Assembly (NCBI GenBank): GCA_026874595.1
Contig: CM049307.1
Location: 20,189,079-20,253,078 of the forward strand
Direction of reading: 5' to 3'
Length of the DNA stretch: 64,000 bases
Source: Sipunculus nudus
Lineage: Eukaryota; Annelida; Sipuncula; Golfingiida; Sipunculidae
Numbering within the stretch: position 1 is the stretch's first letter; every line of letters starts with the position of its first letter. The notes below the pieces were generated by a model. That model searched no databases and was not told the DNA's origin. It was given only the letters and a program-made list of their open reading frames with translations. Position numbers and translations under genes: made by a program. Shown here one piece after another: positions 47,275 to 59,260 of the stretch.

Positions 47275-50200
47275 TCAGCAGTTATTTGAAATTAGGAGGG
47301 AAGAACGCATTTTCTCCTGTTAAAGCGTCCTCAGTATGTTATCTCACCAAAAGAAAAACATATTATCCAACAGAAATTTTCTCAGGGAAAGAAGTACTTC
47401 TTGATTACCAAATGCTAAAAAATTACTCTTAAAATTGCTAAAAGCACTGAAATAAGGACCTATAAAATAGATATTTTTAGTGTCAGGTAGGGTCGCGGAG
47501 TCTAACTCGTACGCTCGATCCCTCTGCCCTGCATCATCAAAAGGTGAGCTCCCAAATCATTACAGTGGAGTAGAGGAAGAAATCCTACTCAGACATATCG
47601 ATGTTCCACTCCGTTGGTGGCAACGCCCGAAATAAAACCTGAATCACCAAGTTTATGAGCGCGCGTACTCATTAGTTTGAGTTTGGACTGACCGTGAACA
47701 TTGTGCCACGATCCCCAGGGGCATAAAAGTGCTGTATAAGGCATAGGAGGGTGATGGCATGAAGTCGGGAGCTCTCTACGGCTTGGATCATAAAGTTTGG
47801 TACATATACTTTAACCTTGAGTCAGCAACAGACAATTTATACCACTGTTTCGTGTCTTTGGATGAATTCGAATATGATTTTATTAAAACAAATAATGCAA
47901 GAAAAAAGTCAATTATCTAAAAAAAAAAAGACCTAACTGTCAAATGTTCACTCTGTGCCATATACAACACGATTAAAAGTGAAATCCAAATGCAACAACT
48001 GTGCAACAATTTGGAAAATAATTCAACCTTATTCATATTCATTTGATTCCAACGCCTCTTAAGAACTGTCAATTAAAATATGGAATCTAAAATATTAATA
48101 CTTTATGACTTTATGATAATTCAATCCGCAGAACATAAAGACCAACATAGGTGCTATTGTTGCATATTCATAATATGTTCAATAAATATGCAAAGTTTCA
48201 TGGCGACAGCCGCAGCAGTGAGAGATTGCACACCCACGGGCCACAGGTGCCGTATTCACCGGGCCGGTTAACACCAGGAAATAAAATGAGAGAGGCGTGC
48301 GATACTGCCCTGTCACGTAGTCCGAAACCTTAAAGGAATATTGAATATAAACATATACTTAGAGTAAAACTAATATTAAAATCTCGAGTAAAATATTTGA
48401 AAAAAAAATATTAAACTAATACACTTTAACAAACTAATAAGAAATGCAATTAACAGACTTCCTTGGAAAAGGTTAAAAATAAGGATATGAATAATGAAAA
48501 TATTAAGTGGAGACATTATGGTTTAAGGAACTTGGGTTTTACATTGTCAAATGTAATCATGACTAGTTGGGGGGGGGGGGGGGGGGTAACACACACACTT
48601 CTCACCTTCTGAAGTTCATCAGGCAGAGCAGTAAAAAGAGTGGAAATATAAAACCATAACATATCAAAAGGAATCGGGTCCAAGGCTGAATTCCAAGGTA
48701 CCAAATGCATTTTATCACTGTCCAGAATTTTTACTGTTAATATTTCCTCACATTCGTTGAGATCTCCGGATAAACTCCATTTTATTCATGTTTGTAAATT
48801 TTATGTATGTCAGGAACAGCAGTCGTACCAGTAATAACATTTGTTCTTCTCTTCACAATGAACTCTCGTTACATTCACATTCCGACGAGATTTACTGATA
48901 CTTCCGCCATTAACTCACTAACCAACAGATAACACGATACACGTGTTCAGTGTGTTAACACTACATTAGTAGTCGAACTGTCCTTCCCCTTTGTTAGGCC
49001 TTCTAGTTAGAGTGATGGCGACTCAAATGTCATTCTCCTCGCTTGGGAAAACAAATAAGAAACCTATTTGCACCACTGATTCTCTTCAGCCAGTTAGTAT
49101 GAAGGACACTTCACACACACGCGCGCGCACGGACGCACCCTCACCCACACATACCATTGGACACCAACACCATCCACATCCACACAATCATACACCCACA
49201 GCCACACACACAGTTATATATATATGTGTGTATGTCAGACACATTCCAAAGAGACAACTTAACGAGCGCCATAGTACTTTTACTGTTGCTTTATCTGAAC
49301 TCATTTGCAATCATTACTACTGCTCCTAGAGCTCGATCTTTGGTTATCTTAGGACCAGCGAAAGCTGCGAAGAGCAAGGGCCAGCCCTGTGGCAAAAAAA
49401 GTTATTCATTGAGGAACTAAAATGAATGCGGATATATAAGAAACACATCCGTCTTACCGTAACCCTGGCGGCAGCGTTAAAGGCGGAACATATCCTGGTA
49501 TCAATATTCTTCTCATGAAAGATTCAGAGCTCACTTTAGAGGGCACCTCAAGTATATATTGTAACCGCGTCACAGGGTAACAGTTCCAATCATAGGATAG
49601 CTGTATTAGGGAGGCAGATTTCTGTACATTTACATCAGACTATGCCGATACTATTGATACACGTAGTTGAGGTGCGGCTCCGGCCCCTCCGGCGGTATTC
49701 TGAAGGTTCTCCTGAAGAAGACGCAGTCCCTGGACCGCCGGATAAGCTAACAAAAGCAAGACTATAGTTGACACTTTCGGCAGCAACGCAAGCCAATACA
49801 GATACTCTACTGCACTGTACAAGAAAGCAGCCAGCACTCATTATATCTGCTGGTCGATTCCAAGCTCTTGTGTTGTTATTTGACCATCATGTTTGAGTGC
49901 ACTCGTGTCAAGGTACACAAGCAGTGTATGGTTAAAATATGTAAATCGATGTATGATGCCTCTCCAGAAAGTATGCGTGTCTATTTGGTGTAATAACTCG
50001 CCCCTGGACGACGTTCTGATGTCACTGACAACTTGTCCCTGTCCCACAGCTCTACTATATACATAATGAAACATATACTCAAACTGTCTCTTGTGCATAT
50101 GTAACACTTAGGTAATACTAAATATCCAATATTACATTTGTTAACCTGCTGTTAATATCCCGATGATTCATCCCTATATGTTAAAAGTTTTCCCTCACGT

Positions 50201-50368
50201 TCGATTTGAAAGTACGCTCAACCACAAAACTTGAATACCATTTTCAGCATAATATAGTTGTCATTCCATTGTCTTTCGAGAATTGTATGTAATGTATGAT
50301 CCATTATTCTTAAGGTCTCTGTGACCAGATGGCACGGTTGGGTTGTTTGATCGGATTTTTTTTATCAA
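47275..50368. other. Intergenic, no supported gene
   Basis: Contains an 18-bp G-run at 48569-48586 and a CA/CACG-rich stretch at 49113-49213. Two end-to-end minus-strand ORFs (49841-50107 and 49635-49841) meet at TAATG; they are open and protein-like but match nothing I know. Confidence 0.4.
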
Positions 50369-50503
50369 ATGGTAGGTCCACTGAATCGGCGCGCAGTCTT
50401 GGAAGTAGACCTCTATGGACATACCGTTAAACATCTTCTTGATTCAGAACGACTGCGCCAAGACCTTGATCCCAACCACCACGACATTCCAAATCGAGGC
50501 TAG

Positions 50504-52630
50504 ATCGTAGCAATTCATAAAGGTGTAACAGAGGTATAGAGCGTCATGACCAATGGGCCACTCGTTTTTTTAGGATATATGGCATGGCATTCGTGTTGCA
50601 GCAGTCGTTGTGTAGCAGAAGATGCCACATTAATCTTTCGTGTTAAAAAAGTTTAACAACAACTACACAGTGCGGCGATAGCTTGTATTAAGTTACTGAT
50701 CATCTTGCGTGTTTGTGACAGGCATATGTGGCATCGTACTTATAATATTCGTGTTTCCCTGCAATTTCCACTAATCCGTTTATAAAAATAACACTGAACA
50801 TTATCTTCTGGATTCTGGCTTTGCTGCTTTAACACGCGACAAACATAGGACACTCTATATTGTGCATTGTGATATTTTATGGAATTCCACGACAAAAGGC
50901 GGGAGATATTCGATTCGTAATTCAATCTGATCGATTCAGAAAATTTCGTTAGTATACGTGTTTGATATTTATACAAAATCGACTTCATCGTTTTTGCGAG
51001 TGCCTCATATGCCTCCCCGTTTGCAGTTATGGGCCGTAGTTTAAATGACATATGTTTAAATTAAAGCCCGGTACGTCTGTTATATAACGCTGACGTATTA
51101 TACGTACCAGGAATTACGCTGGTAATATGTCTGGCGACGGCGGGGGGACTTGTCATCGACACCGTTATGCCGGGGGGGGGGGGGGGGGGGTGCCATAATT
51201 TATCACCCCACATTTTGTCAAAAAAAAAGAAAAGAAGAGAACACGGGTTGAGATAGTTGTAAACACCGCTTAGATTCTGAGAAACTGGATCATTTTTAAC
51301 AGAATGATACCAAACAAGTTTTGCAGAAACCGCGAAATCAACTCTAAAGTAGGTTTTGTTTTCCCTAAAAGCGGTCACTTTATTTCAAATTACAAGTTCA
51401 ATAGAGACATTTTAAATAAAGTTATGATTATTTCCCTAAAATATGTCTAAAAAATGATTATTGTTTGAGTAGCCTTTCTGCATCTCTTAACATAGTACAC
51501 GTTTCCGTTTTTTACTTATTATTATTTTTTTAATTAATAAAGGCTTGTAATTCCTTTATATGGATATACCTACTAAAATCTACTTACATTAAAAATGCAA
51601 AGAAAAATCTGACAGTTACTGTATGGTTGAAACGAAACTGATGACGTATTTCCGAGTGAGGCCCTAAAAACAAGTCCTGATCAATCTAATCAATACAAAA
51701 GGAATGGTTATGCGGCAAATTACCTCTCTGTACCCAAACAAACACCTGTCTCAAAACCCTTGGTCGTCAGCGCGGCCAGATTTTGACTTGCGGTATATTG
51801 ATTCTTTACGTTCTGAACAGACGGACGATAATTTGAATTACTAATTACATACAGCTGACGCGGATAAACAGTCGTGTTTGATTTTTTTTGCTAATATTCC
51901 ATGAATCCGATGAGATACAAACATGATGCTCTGAGATGTCTTAGACCTCCGCAAACATGCTGTGAATGAAAAAAAAACCAAATTTAAGTCATTCTTCTTT
52001 TGAAATATATATTATACTGGCCTGCACTGTAAAGTGAATTCTCTAAACTGTTCAAAACCGTTTATAATCTTAGCTTTCCACAGACTCCCGATTACTTTAG
52101 GTGAGCTGTTGGTTTTTGAGCTGATGATAAACCAATACGGGTATATAGCGATTTCAGATAACCCCGGTATATTAAAATCGATTTTAGGTAACCCAATACG
52201 ATTTCAGGTTGCCCCTTCAAAATATTTTTTTTTTAGGATTGTTAACTTAAAACTCATATAATTTCTTTCTTCTGATTTCCCGAATTAGTTTGAAACTTTG
52301 AATATCTTCGGTGAAGTGCTTTGGTGAAGGGTATGAGCGAATGTAAATGTAATTTACAATATAAATAGCATTTTGCGACGAGTAAATGTTTTTTAGAGAT
52401 TCAATCTTTTGAATCTACACGTGGTAACCTGAAGTCTTGACACCTTAAGCATTGCATCCCTGCAAATCGCTTAACTGTTGTTTTTATTTTATTTTTGGTC
52501 CTGAGCAGAGCAAATGATGTATTACTATAAATGTATACAGCTGTCATACTAAGAGGAGTAAGACTGTCACGTTAAAGAGTGTTGAAATGTTTGTGCAAAT
52601 GTGTGTTCGTGCCTGTGTATTTAGGCTTAA
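50504..52630. other. Intergenic, no gene recognised
   Basis: A 19-bp G-run lies at 51172-51190. AT-rich otherwise. ORFs of up to 105 codons on the minus strand lack motifs, and one of them crosses the G-run. Confidence 0.4.

Positions 52631-52691
<61 letters not shown>
52631..52691. repeat. (TA)n microsatellite bordering a SINE
   Basis: About 60 bp of TA. Shorter (TA)n follows the SINE at 52790-52807, so the SINE sits within a TA tract. Confidence 0.92.
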
Positions 52692-52694
<3 letters not shown>

Positions 52695-52789
52695 ACGGGG
52701 GGTGACATAAAAGCGGACCGATCTGTCTCGTTGGGTTCGAATCCGGGATCGGCCAAGAATTTTTTCCCTGAAAAATTTGTCTTCGAAAC
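52691..52789 (+). mobile_element. tRNA-like SINE, copy 2, A-box region deleted
   Basis: Shares GGTGACATAAAAGCGGACCG, CTGT(T/C)TCG, GGGTTCGAATCC, GGATCGGCC and TTTTCCCTGAAAAAT with the 47-kb copy. About 50 bp between CTGTCTCG and GGGTTCG, including the A box, is missing. Confidence 0.75.
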
Positions 52790-52807
52790 AATATATATAT
52801 ATATATA

Positions 52808-55384
52808 CTATCTGATAAACCCGGTATACCGGGCTTTTTACCGAATTGGGGAGTTGTATCAATTGACAGTAAAGTTGGATCCTTTCCTTTTTTTATTCAA
52901 AAATTAAAAGAACATATAAATTTTCAGTGTTTTACAGTCTCAATAAGATATGTATGTACAAATATTTTATTAACATTTATTTTGTGGCGCTGTGCTCGTG
53001 GCAAGGAATTCATACACTTGTATGTTGATCTTGAAGACCTGGTCGGTGGAGATTTTTACATTAATTTGGGACGGGGGGCCCTCCGGTTTTCGATGTCCTT
53101 TGCCTGGTTACTATTCTTGTCAATGTGAGGAAGACATTAATTCAACATAGCTTAACTGAACTTCAAATTGAAACGGAGTAGGAAGACATGACAGATGAAT
53201 TAAATGTACGTTTTAAGGCAAGGACACTGTTCCTGAAGAGAGAAACGGAAATATGCATACCTCGTTAGTAATAGAAGCGGACCCAAGGGGAGTCCAGGGG
53301 GTCGGTCCACCTTTTCAGCTGCAGCCTTTTATAATTGTATCAGACCATTTTTGAGGCCTGGAACGTTCGCCCCCACCCCATCCCACCCAAAACCCTTTTC
53401 CGGAAATGGGGACCTTGTACAGGGTTTTGTCATTAATCCTCTGGGGTTGATCCCCTCCTTTTCGTAAAGCGCGCCAGAGTCGTGTTTTTTCACATTGACT
53501 GAGCCTTTGTCAAATGTCAGCCCAAACATGCATAAATCTGTCACTGAAAGCAAGGTTATTCATTTGCACGGTAGTCCTTAAATCGGCTTAATTCTGGGCA
53601 TGAGGTGACCACAAAGAAAATCCGAAAGTCTTTGCAGTAGGCAGTTCGGCTGTTTTCGATGATAGCCTCCGCTCATATCAGAATACACGCAAAAAAAAAA
53701 TGTGTTCATTAAAAATTATTTATTCTAATATAGGCCATGTCACTGAGGGAACAATAACCTTTAAAATAAGGTATAGCACAGTATCATACGCAACGCGGTT
53801 TCAGAGAACATTGCGAACAGAGGTGGACCGAATTCCTTTTATAAGTATTAGAAGATAACTTTGGAAAGGGGTATTTTTAGTGATTTCGTGTGTTCATTAA
53901 AAAGAATCCCTAACCTGCGCCTCTGAACCATCTCCCTACCCTTGCAGATGAATCGACCCCAACCGGTGCATCTGCTGGCCTTCGAAGTCCTTTGGTGAGA
54001 AAAAAAAAAATGTTACTGAATACTGAATGTGACCTTACGTCACAAGAAATACAGCTCTCCGTGTGTTCCTTGTGAACTTCATCCGGGACGGGCTCTTAAC
54101 ATATGGGACCTGATTGTTCTCGCATCGCTGGTCCGTTCCCCGATCAGTGGCTACATTAAGGGTCCTTGTGTCGGACGACGATAGTGTTTTGTGATATACC
54201 TCCTCGTCTCCTCCAGCCGGGAAACAATTATCTTATCCCAAGGACATAGGACTCACGTCACAAGTCCAGCACGGGCTATAACGGTATCCATCTAACGAAC
54301 CAACCAACATATAAACTATCTTAACTGCTCGTGTTAAGTGTGCGGGTCTAAGGGCTTCAGCTGTATGTACTATGAGCAATTTTTTGGTCAGAGTTCAAAC
54401 AAAAGAAAAGGAATGAACTAATCTATCGTACATCAAGGTCTACTTGAAGTATATAAGTTAGGATGATATTCATACATGCCGATATCTAGGGTCCAGTTAT
54501 GAATTTCTGTGCATTCTTATTCAAACTTCTTAACTCGATGGCGGTGATGAAGATTTTCATATGACAAGGAAAACAAATTATTAATTAGCTCTAATGATAT
54601 TCAGGTTACCCTGAACTGGGATATTTATATATAATGTATTGTCAGAGGTTTCAAGAATGGATGTAGTCAACTTTAGGCCAAATTGTATGCTATATGATGA
54701 TTTAAGATAATCTACTTCTTGATGTAAAACTTGAACAAAAATTTTGATAAATAAAAATTATTTATTAAAAAAAAACATCTGAAAGAACAAAGGTTGCAGT
54801 TGTGTGAAAGGTTTTCTTTACTAGGTAATAATGACTTAAATATGAATATTATGTGGCATGCAATAAAATAGTTATTTTATGGATATGACATTTATCATCT
54901 GGGCGCATAAGGCTATATGTATGTTCTTTTGGTACAATTTAAAGGATATATACTATTAACTGCTATTACTAATGTGGCTTTATCATTGTACTAATGTCAT
55001 TCGAAATGATTGGCACAATGGAACTGAATAAAACTTTTACTGTTATGGTTCAATAAACAGTCGTGTGGTCTGATTTTTCATTTTGGTGTTAATTCCTATA
55101 TTTATGACAAAATAAAAATACTGATCTAAATATTCAGTTTCGTCTGATCTTGAACGAGGGAATGTTACTGGTAAGTCACCACTCACCGGTAAGCGCTCGC
55201 CATGAGGACCACACGGAAAAACTGGAGGGGTTTATTATAACGCTTACAGCATCAACCTAACGACTTGCCTCTATTGACACAGTGTCTGTGGCCTTCATGT
55301 TGAAGAGTTTACAGGTCTGACATGATGGAGCAGCAGCTGATACAGCCGGTCTGGCTGACGGAGGGCTGATGGATTTATCTTCAG
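52808..55384. other. Intergenic, no gene recognised
   Basis: AT-rich for the most part; no supported gene. A 74-codon minus-strand ORF at 53329-53553 has no motif. Confidence 0.4.
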
Positions 55385-55471
55385 GATCAGTCCCCAGACG
55401 AGGATTTACGGCCGCTCAAATCGACAACTACTCAAAAGGAGATCAAATTTGTTTCCGAGGTGTCTATATTG
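55385..55471 (+). CDS. Candidate small internal exon, gene unknown
   Basis: The acceptor GGATTTATCTTCAG ends at 55384 and the donor GTAAAT starts at 55472, giving an 87-nt (29-codon, phase-neutral) exon. It reads DQSPDEDLRPLKSTTTQKE then IKFVSEVSIL, which looks like ordinary protein. No family and no neighbouring exon recognised; it may be chance. Confidence 0.25.
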
Positions 55472-55587
55472 GTAAATTTTCCGCTGACATAGCTCCTGTC
55501 TCAGACACGATTCAGATCTGCACGAGTGTCTCTAAATCATGATTGTTTCATTGTGACCACAGAAGGATGTGTACTCTTTTTATCAGA

Positions 55588-57570
55588 GCCTACCTCATGA
55601 GTCCCGTAACTATTTTTCCAGTCTACCATACGGGCGCTGTAGGTTACGTCTTGTTTCTTACCTACCTTGTGAGCGAAGTGGTTTTGTACCTTAGTCTCGG
55701 GAGCAAAATGGACTTAAAAAAGTCCCCAGCATACTTTGTGAAGAAAGTAGGCCTGAACCTAGATGCCAGCCTACCACGTGAGTGCAGTAGGCTTGTACCT
55801 TGGTTCACAGCCTTCCATGTGAGAGCAGTAGACCTGTTCCATGGTGCCAGCCTACCATGTGAGCGCAGTAGGCTTGTACCTTTGTTTCACGCCTACCATG
55901 AGATTACAGAAGGCTTTATCCTTGGTTCCTAGCCTATCACATGAGCGTTACTCGTGCAAGCCTTTCATGTCAACGCAGTACGCTTGTACTTTAGTTTCCA
56001 GCCTACCATGTGAGCGCAGTAGGCTTTTACCTTCTTGCCAGCCTTCCATGTGAGCAGAGAAGGCTTGTTTCTTGGTAACTAAACTATGATGCGAGCGCTA
56101 CTGGTTTGTTCCTTGGTGCCAGCCTAACACGTGAGCGCAGTAGGTTTATACCTTGGTGCCAGGCTACCATTTAAGAGCAGTAGTCTTGTCCCTTGGTGCC
56201 AGCCTAACATGTGAGCGAAGTAGGCTTGTACCTTGGTGCCAAGCTACCATGTGAATGCAGTAGGCCCGTACCTTTCTGCCAGCCTACCAGTGAGCGAAGA
56301 AGGCTTCTACCTTGGAGCCTACCATGTGAGCGCTACTGGCTTGCACCTTCTTGTAAACCTAACACCTGAGCGAAGTAGGCTTGTACCTTTTGGTACCAGC
56401 CTATCATGTGAGCACAGAAGGTTTGTTCCTTGGTGACAGCCTATCATGTGAGAGCTACTGGCTTGTACCTTAGTGCAAGCCTATCATGTGAGCGCTACTG
56501 GCTTATAACTTCTTGCAAGCCTAACACGTGAGCGCAATAGGCTTGTACCTACTGGTTTATACCTTCTTGCCAGCCTATCATGTGAGTACACAAGATTGTA
56601 CCTTCTTGCCAGCCTACCATGTGAGCACAGTAGGCTTGTATCTGGGTTCCCAGCCTACTATGTGAGCGCTATTGGCTTGTATATTCTGGCCAGCCTACCA
56701 TGTGAGCACAGTAGGTTTGTAGCTGGATTCCCAGCCTACTATGTGAGCGCTACTGGCTTGTATCTTAGTGCAAGCCTATCATGTGAGCGCTACTGGCTTA
56801 TAACTTCTTGCAAGCCCAACACGTGAGCGCAGTAGGCTTGTACTTTGCTACAAGCCTATCGTATGAGTGCTACTGGCTTATACCTTCTTGCCAGCCAATC
56901 ATGTGAGCACACAAGACTTGTACCTTCTTGCCAGCCTACCATGTGAGCACAGTAGGCTTGTTCCTGGGTTCCCAGCCTACTATGTGAGCGCTATTGGCTT
57001 GTATATTCTTGCCAGCCTATCATGTGAACACAACAGGCTTGTAGCTGGATTCCCAGTCAACTATGTGAGCGCTACTGGCATGTATCTTCTTGCCAGCCTA
57101 CCATTTGAGCACAGTAGGCTTGTAGCTGAGTTCCCAGCCTACTATGTGAGCGCTACTGGCTTGTACCTTCTTCCAATCCGACCATGTGAGCACAGTAGGC
57201 TTGTACCTTGGTTCTCAGCCTACTATGTGAGCGCTACTGGCTTGTACCTTCTTGCCAGCCTATCATGTGAGCACAGAAGACTTTTTCCTTGGTGCCAGCC
57301 TACCATGTGAGCACAGTAGGCTTTTAGCTAGTTTCCCAGCCTACTATATGAGTGCTACTGGCTTGTACCTTCTTGCCAGCCTACCATGTGAGCACAGTAG
57401 GCTTGTAGCTAGTTTCCCAGCCTACTATATGAGTGCTACTGGCTTGTACCTTCTTGCCAGCCTACCATGTGAGCACAGTAGGCTTGTACCTTGGTTCTCA
57501 GCCTACTAGGTGAGCGCTACTGGCTTGTACCTTCTTGCCAGCCTATCATGTGAGCACAGAAGACTTGTAC
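55588..57570 (+). repeat. ~41/81-bp satellite, translatable as a 27-residue repeat
   Basis: About 48 copies of a ~41-bp monomer like CAGCCTACCATGTGAGCGCA + GTAGGCTTGTACCTTGGTGC. To the right, two monomer types (GCACAGTAGGCTTGTA and GCGCTACTGGCTTGTA) alternate as a dimer of 81 bp. Because 81 is a multiple of three, frames stay open over several dimers (147 codons at 56867-57310), giving repeated CEHSRLV and YYVSATGLYLLASL motifs. The left half is less regular and full of stops. The ORFs are most likely a by-product of the period. Confidence 0.93.
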
Positions 57571-57890
57571 GAGCAGCTTCAGGTTGCTATGGTCAAGACC
57601 TCAGCCCTGTGCGTTCTTATGCACGTTCTCTGAGCCAAACAGATGCGATGCCACACCCAGCCAAGCAGACAGCCGCGAGAGGCCGCCACCGTACATCCCG
57701 AGCCGGTGCCCTTTTAGGAAAGCTACAACCGCAAAGGTAGAAGCAACCAACATTCCCTCCACCGATCCCAGCAGCGGAGACCCAGCCATGCCATTCGAGA
57801 GCCCAACTCGTCCTTGTGAACGACAGTGTTTCGAGACGCATCGCCTTTATACTTGCAGTTTCGGCCATTTGGACTGTATAACCAGTTTAC
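57571..57890 (+). repeat. GC-rich dispersed repeat family Y, copy 2
   Basis: Inverse of 33180-33710 but without the internal duplication and without G-runs: where copy 1 has poly-G this copy reads CATTCCCTCCACCGATCCCA. It starts exactly where the 81-bp satellite stops. The 122-codon ORF here is not conserved in the other copy. Confidence 0.85.
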
Positions 57891-58307
57891 CCAGTTTTGC
57901 AAGTTTTGGGAAATTTTTTCGTCATCAGCATATGCGGCAGTATAGAAACTAATATAGCTGCATACGTAAAGCCAGCGTTATATCTTTAAGACCAAACAAC
58001 AACTTCTGCAAAATGTCAGCAGAATTTAGGACAGGTTTACGAGGGCAGAAGCTGGTAAGGCATTTGTTTCTTTTGATTGGGCGTTTTTTTTTAATTTATG
58101 ATAGCGGACAGGTGAAAGAATTAATGTCCTGAAGTAAAGAGAAGCTGGCATAGAGCACACATAACACTAAACAAACATTTTCTGGCTGAGTTATTCAAAC
58201 TGGCACTTGTTAGTTATAGGTCTAGACAATTTGTGAATAATGTTGGTGTCCACACCTAAGTACGTAAGTCCAATACGAGAGTGTCTGCATCGTTACCCAC
58301 ATCATGT
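57891..58307. other. Spacer before the LTR, nothing recognised
   Basis: No ORF or repeat of note. Confidence 0.4.
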
Positions 58308-59128
58308 TGTTACGGAACCTAAAATAAACAGTTCATGTAGGCGTGATGAACATAAATTTTGTAATGGAGATAAAAAAATCAGATTCTGTAACACTAGGCA
58401 GCGTGAAATGTCTAGGGGAATGAAATAAGAGGTCAGTGGTTTTTTGTTAACAAATAATCATAATTTATTCTTAAAACAACCCTAACATTGCAATGCACTA
58501 AATCAATGCAATTAAACAGTATAACAGCGGTATAACAACAAAATAATACAATCACACAGTGAAATAAACAATGTGCACAGTACCTGGATACCACCACCAT
58601 CACAACGATAAGTTCTTTATATGTATACTCTCGGAGAATGACAGTCCAGTGTAAAGCTCCTGTTACAATCCAGAAAGTAAACTGAAGTCCAAACAAGACT
58701 CGTCACAAAATCCAGGAGAAAGTCTGAGGAAAATCTATAACTGCCGCATTCATCGGATAAATCCCAGAAACTGACACATACGCTTCTGCGTCCGCTGGAA
58801 TCTTCTCTGCTGCTCTCTCTCGGCTCCAAACACAGCCCCTTTATATACCTTTTCCACCTCAAGCCGAGAAGCTTCTGTTTCTCGAACATTCGAAGAATAA
58901 TACATTATACACGGTGAGCACGCGTTACAGGAATCATCTAGAAAAACATCGCTGTGTCTCTACACACCATGGTGTTTACGTGACCTCGGCCAGGCGAGAA
59001 AGCTCAAGGCCAGCATGACGACGAGAGCTCAACCAGCACGGACCAAACCGAGAATGCAACAAACGGCCCGGCGAGGGTGCCAAAACGAGCCTAGCCCGTG
59101 CCACACAACAAAAAGAGCACATGTAACA
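58308..59128 (-). repeat. 3' LTR of the Gmr1-like element
   Basis: On the minus strand it starts TGTTACATGTG directly after a purine tract and ends CCGTAACA, giving 6-bp inverted ends (TGTTAC/GTAACA) and a length near 821 bp. A TATA box (GGTATATAAAGG, minus, about 58843-58854) and an AATAAA (minus, about 58464) fall in the order expected of U3 and R. The left boundary could instead be 58305. It cannot be confirmed without the 5' LTR. Confidence 0.75.
58843..58854 (-). promoter_or_regulatory. LTR TATA box
   Basis: GGTATATAAAGG on the minus strand, about 275 bp into the LTR, followed downstream by a GC-rich stretch where transcription would start. Confidence 0.55.
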
Positions 59129-59139
59129 CTCCCATTCCT
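59129..59139 (-). promoter_or_regulatory. Polypurine tract
   Basis: AGGAATGGGAG on the minus strand immediately before the LTR's TGTTAC, the expected primer site for plus-strand DNA synthesis. Confidence 0.7.
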
Positions 59140-59145
59140 GTAAGA

Positions 59146-59178
59146 AAAAAGAAAGTTTTCCCGGAAAACTTTCTTTTT
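59146..59178. repeat. Perfect 16-bp-arm palindrome near the polypurine tract
   Basis: The arm AAAAAGAAAGTTTTCC and its exact inverse are separated by a single C. It lies between the end of the RNase H frame and the polypurine tract, so the element's RNA could form a strong hairpin there. Confidence 0.9.
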
Positions 59179-59260
59179 GTGATCACTATCACTAAATTTT
59201 TACAACATCTCAAAAATCATCTTATTTACAACATCACATAAACTTCCCGTTCACAACATT

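Noticed and set aside
56867-57310. A 147-codon repeat-protein gene
   Set aside because: The open frame is explained by an 81-bp satellite period (multiple of three); flanking units have stops and there are no gene signals.
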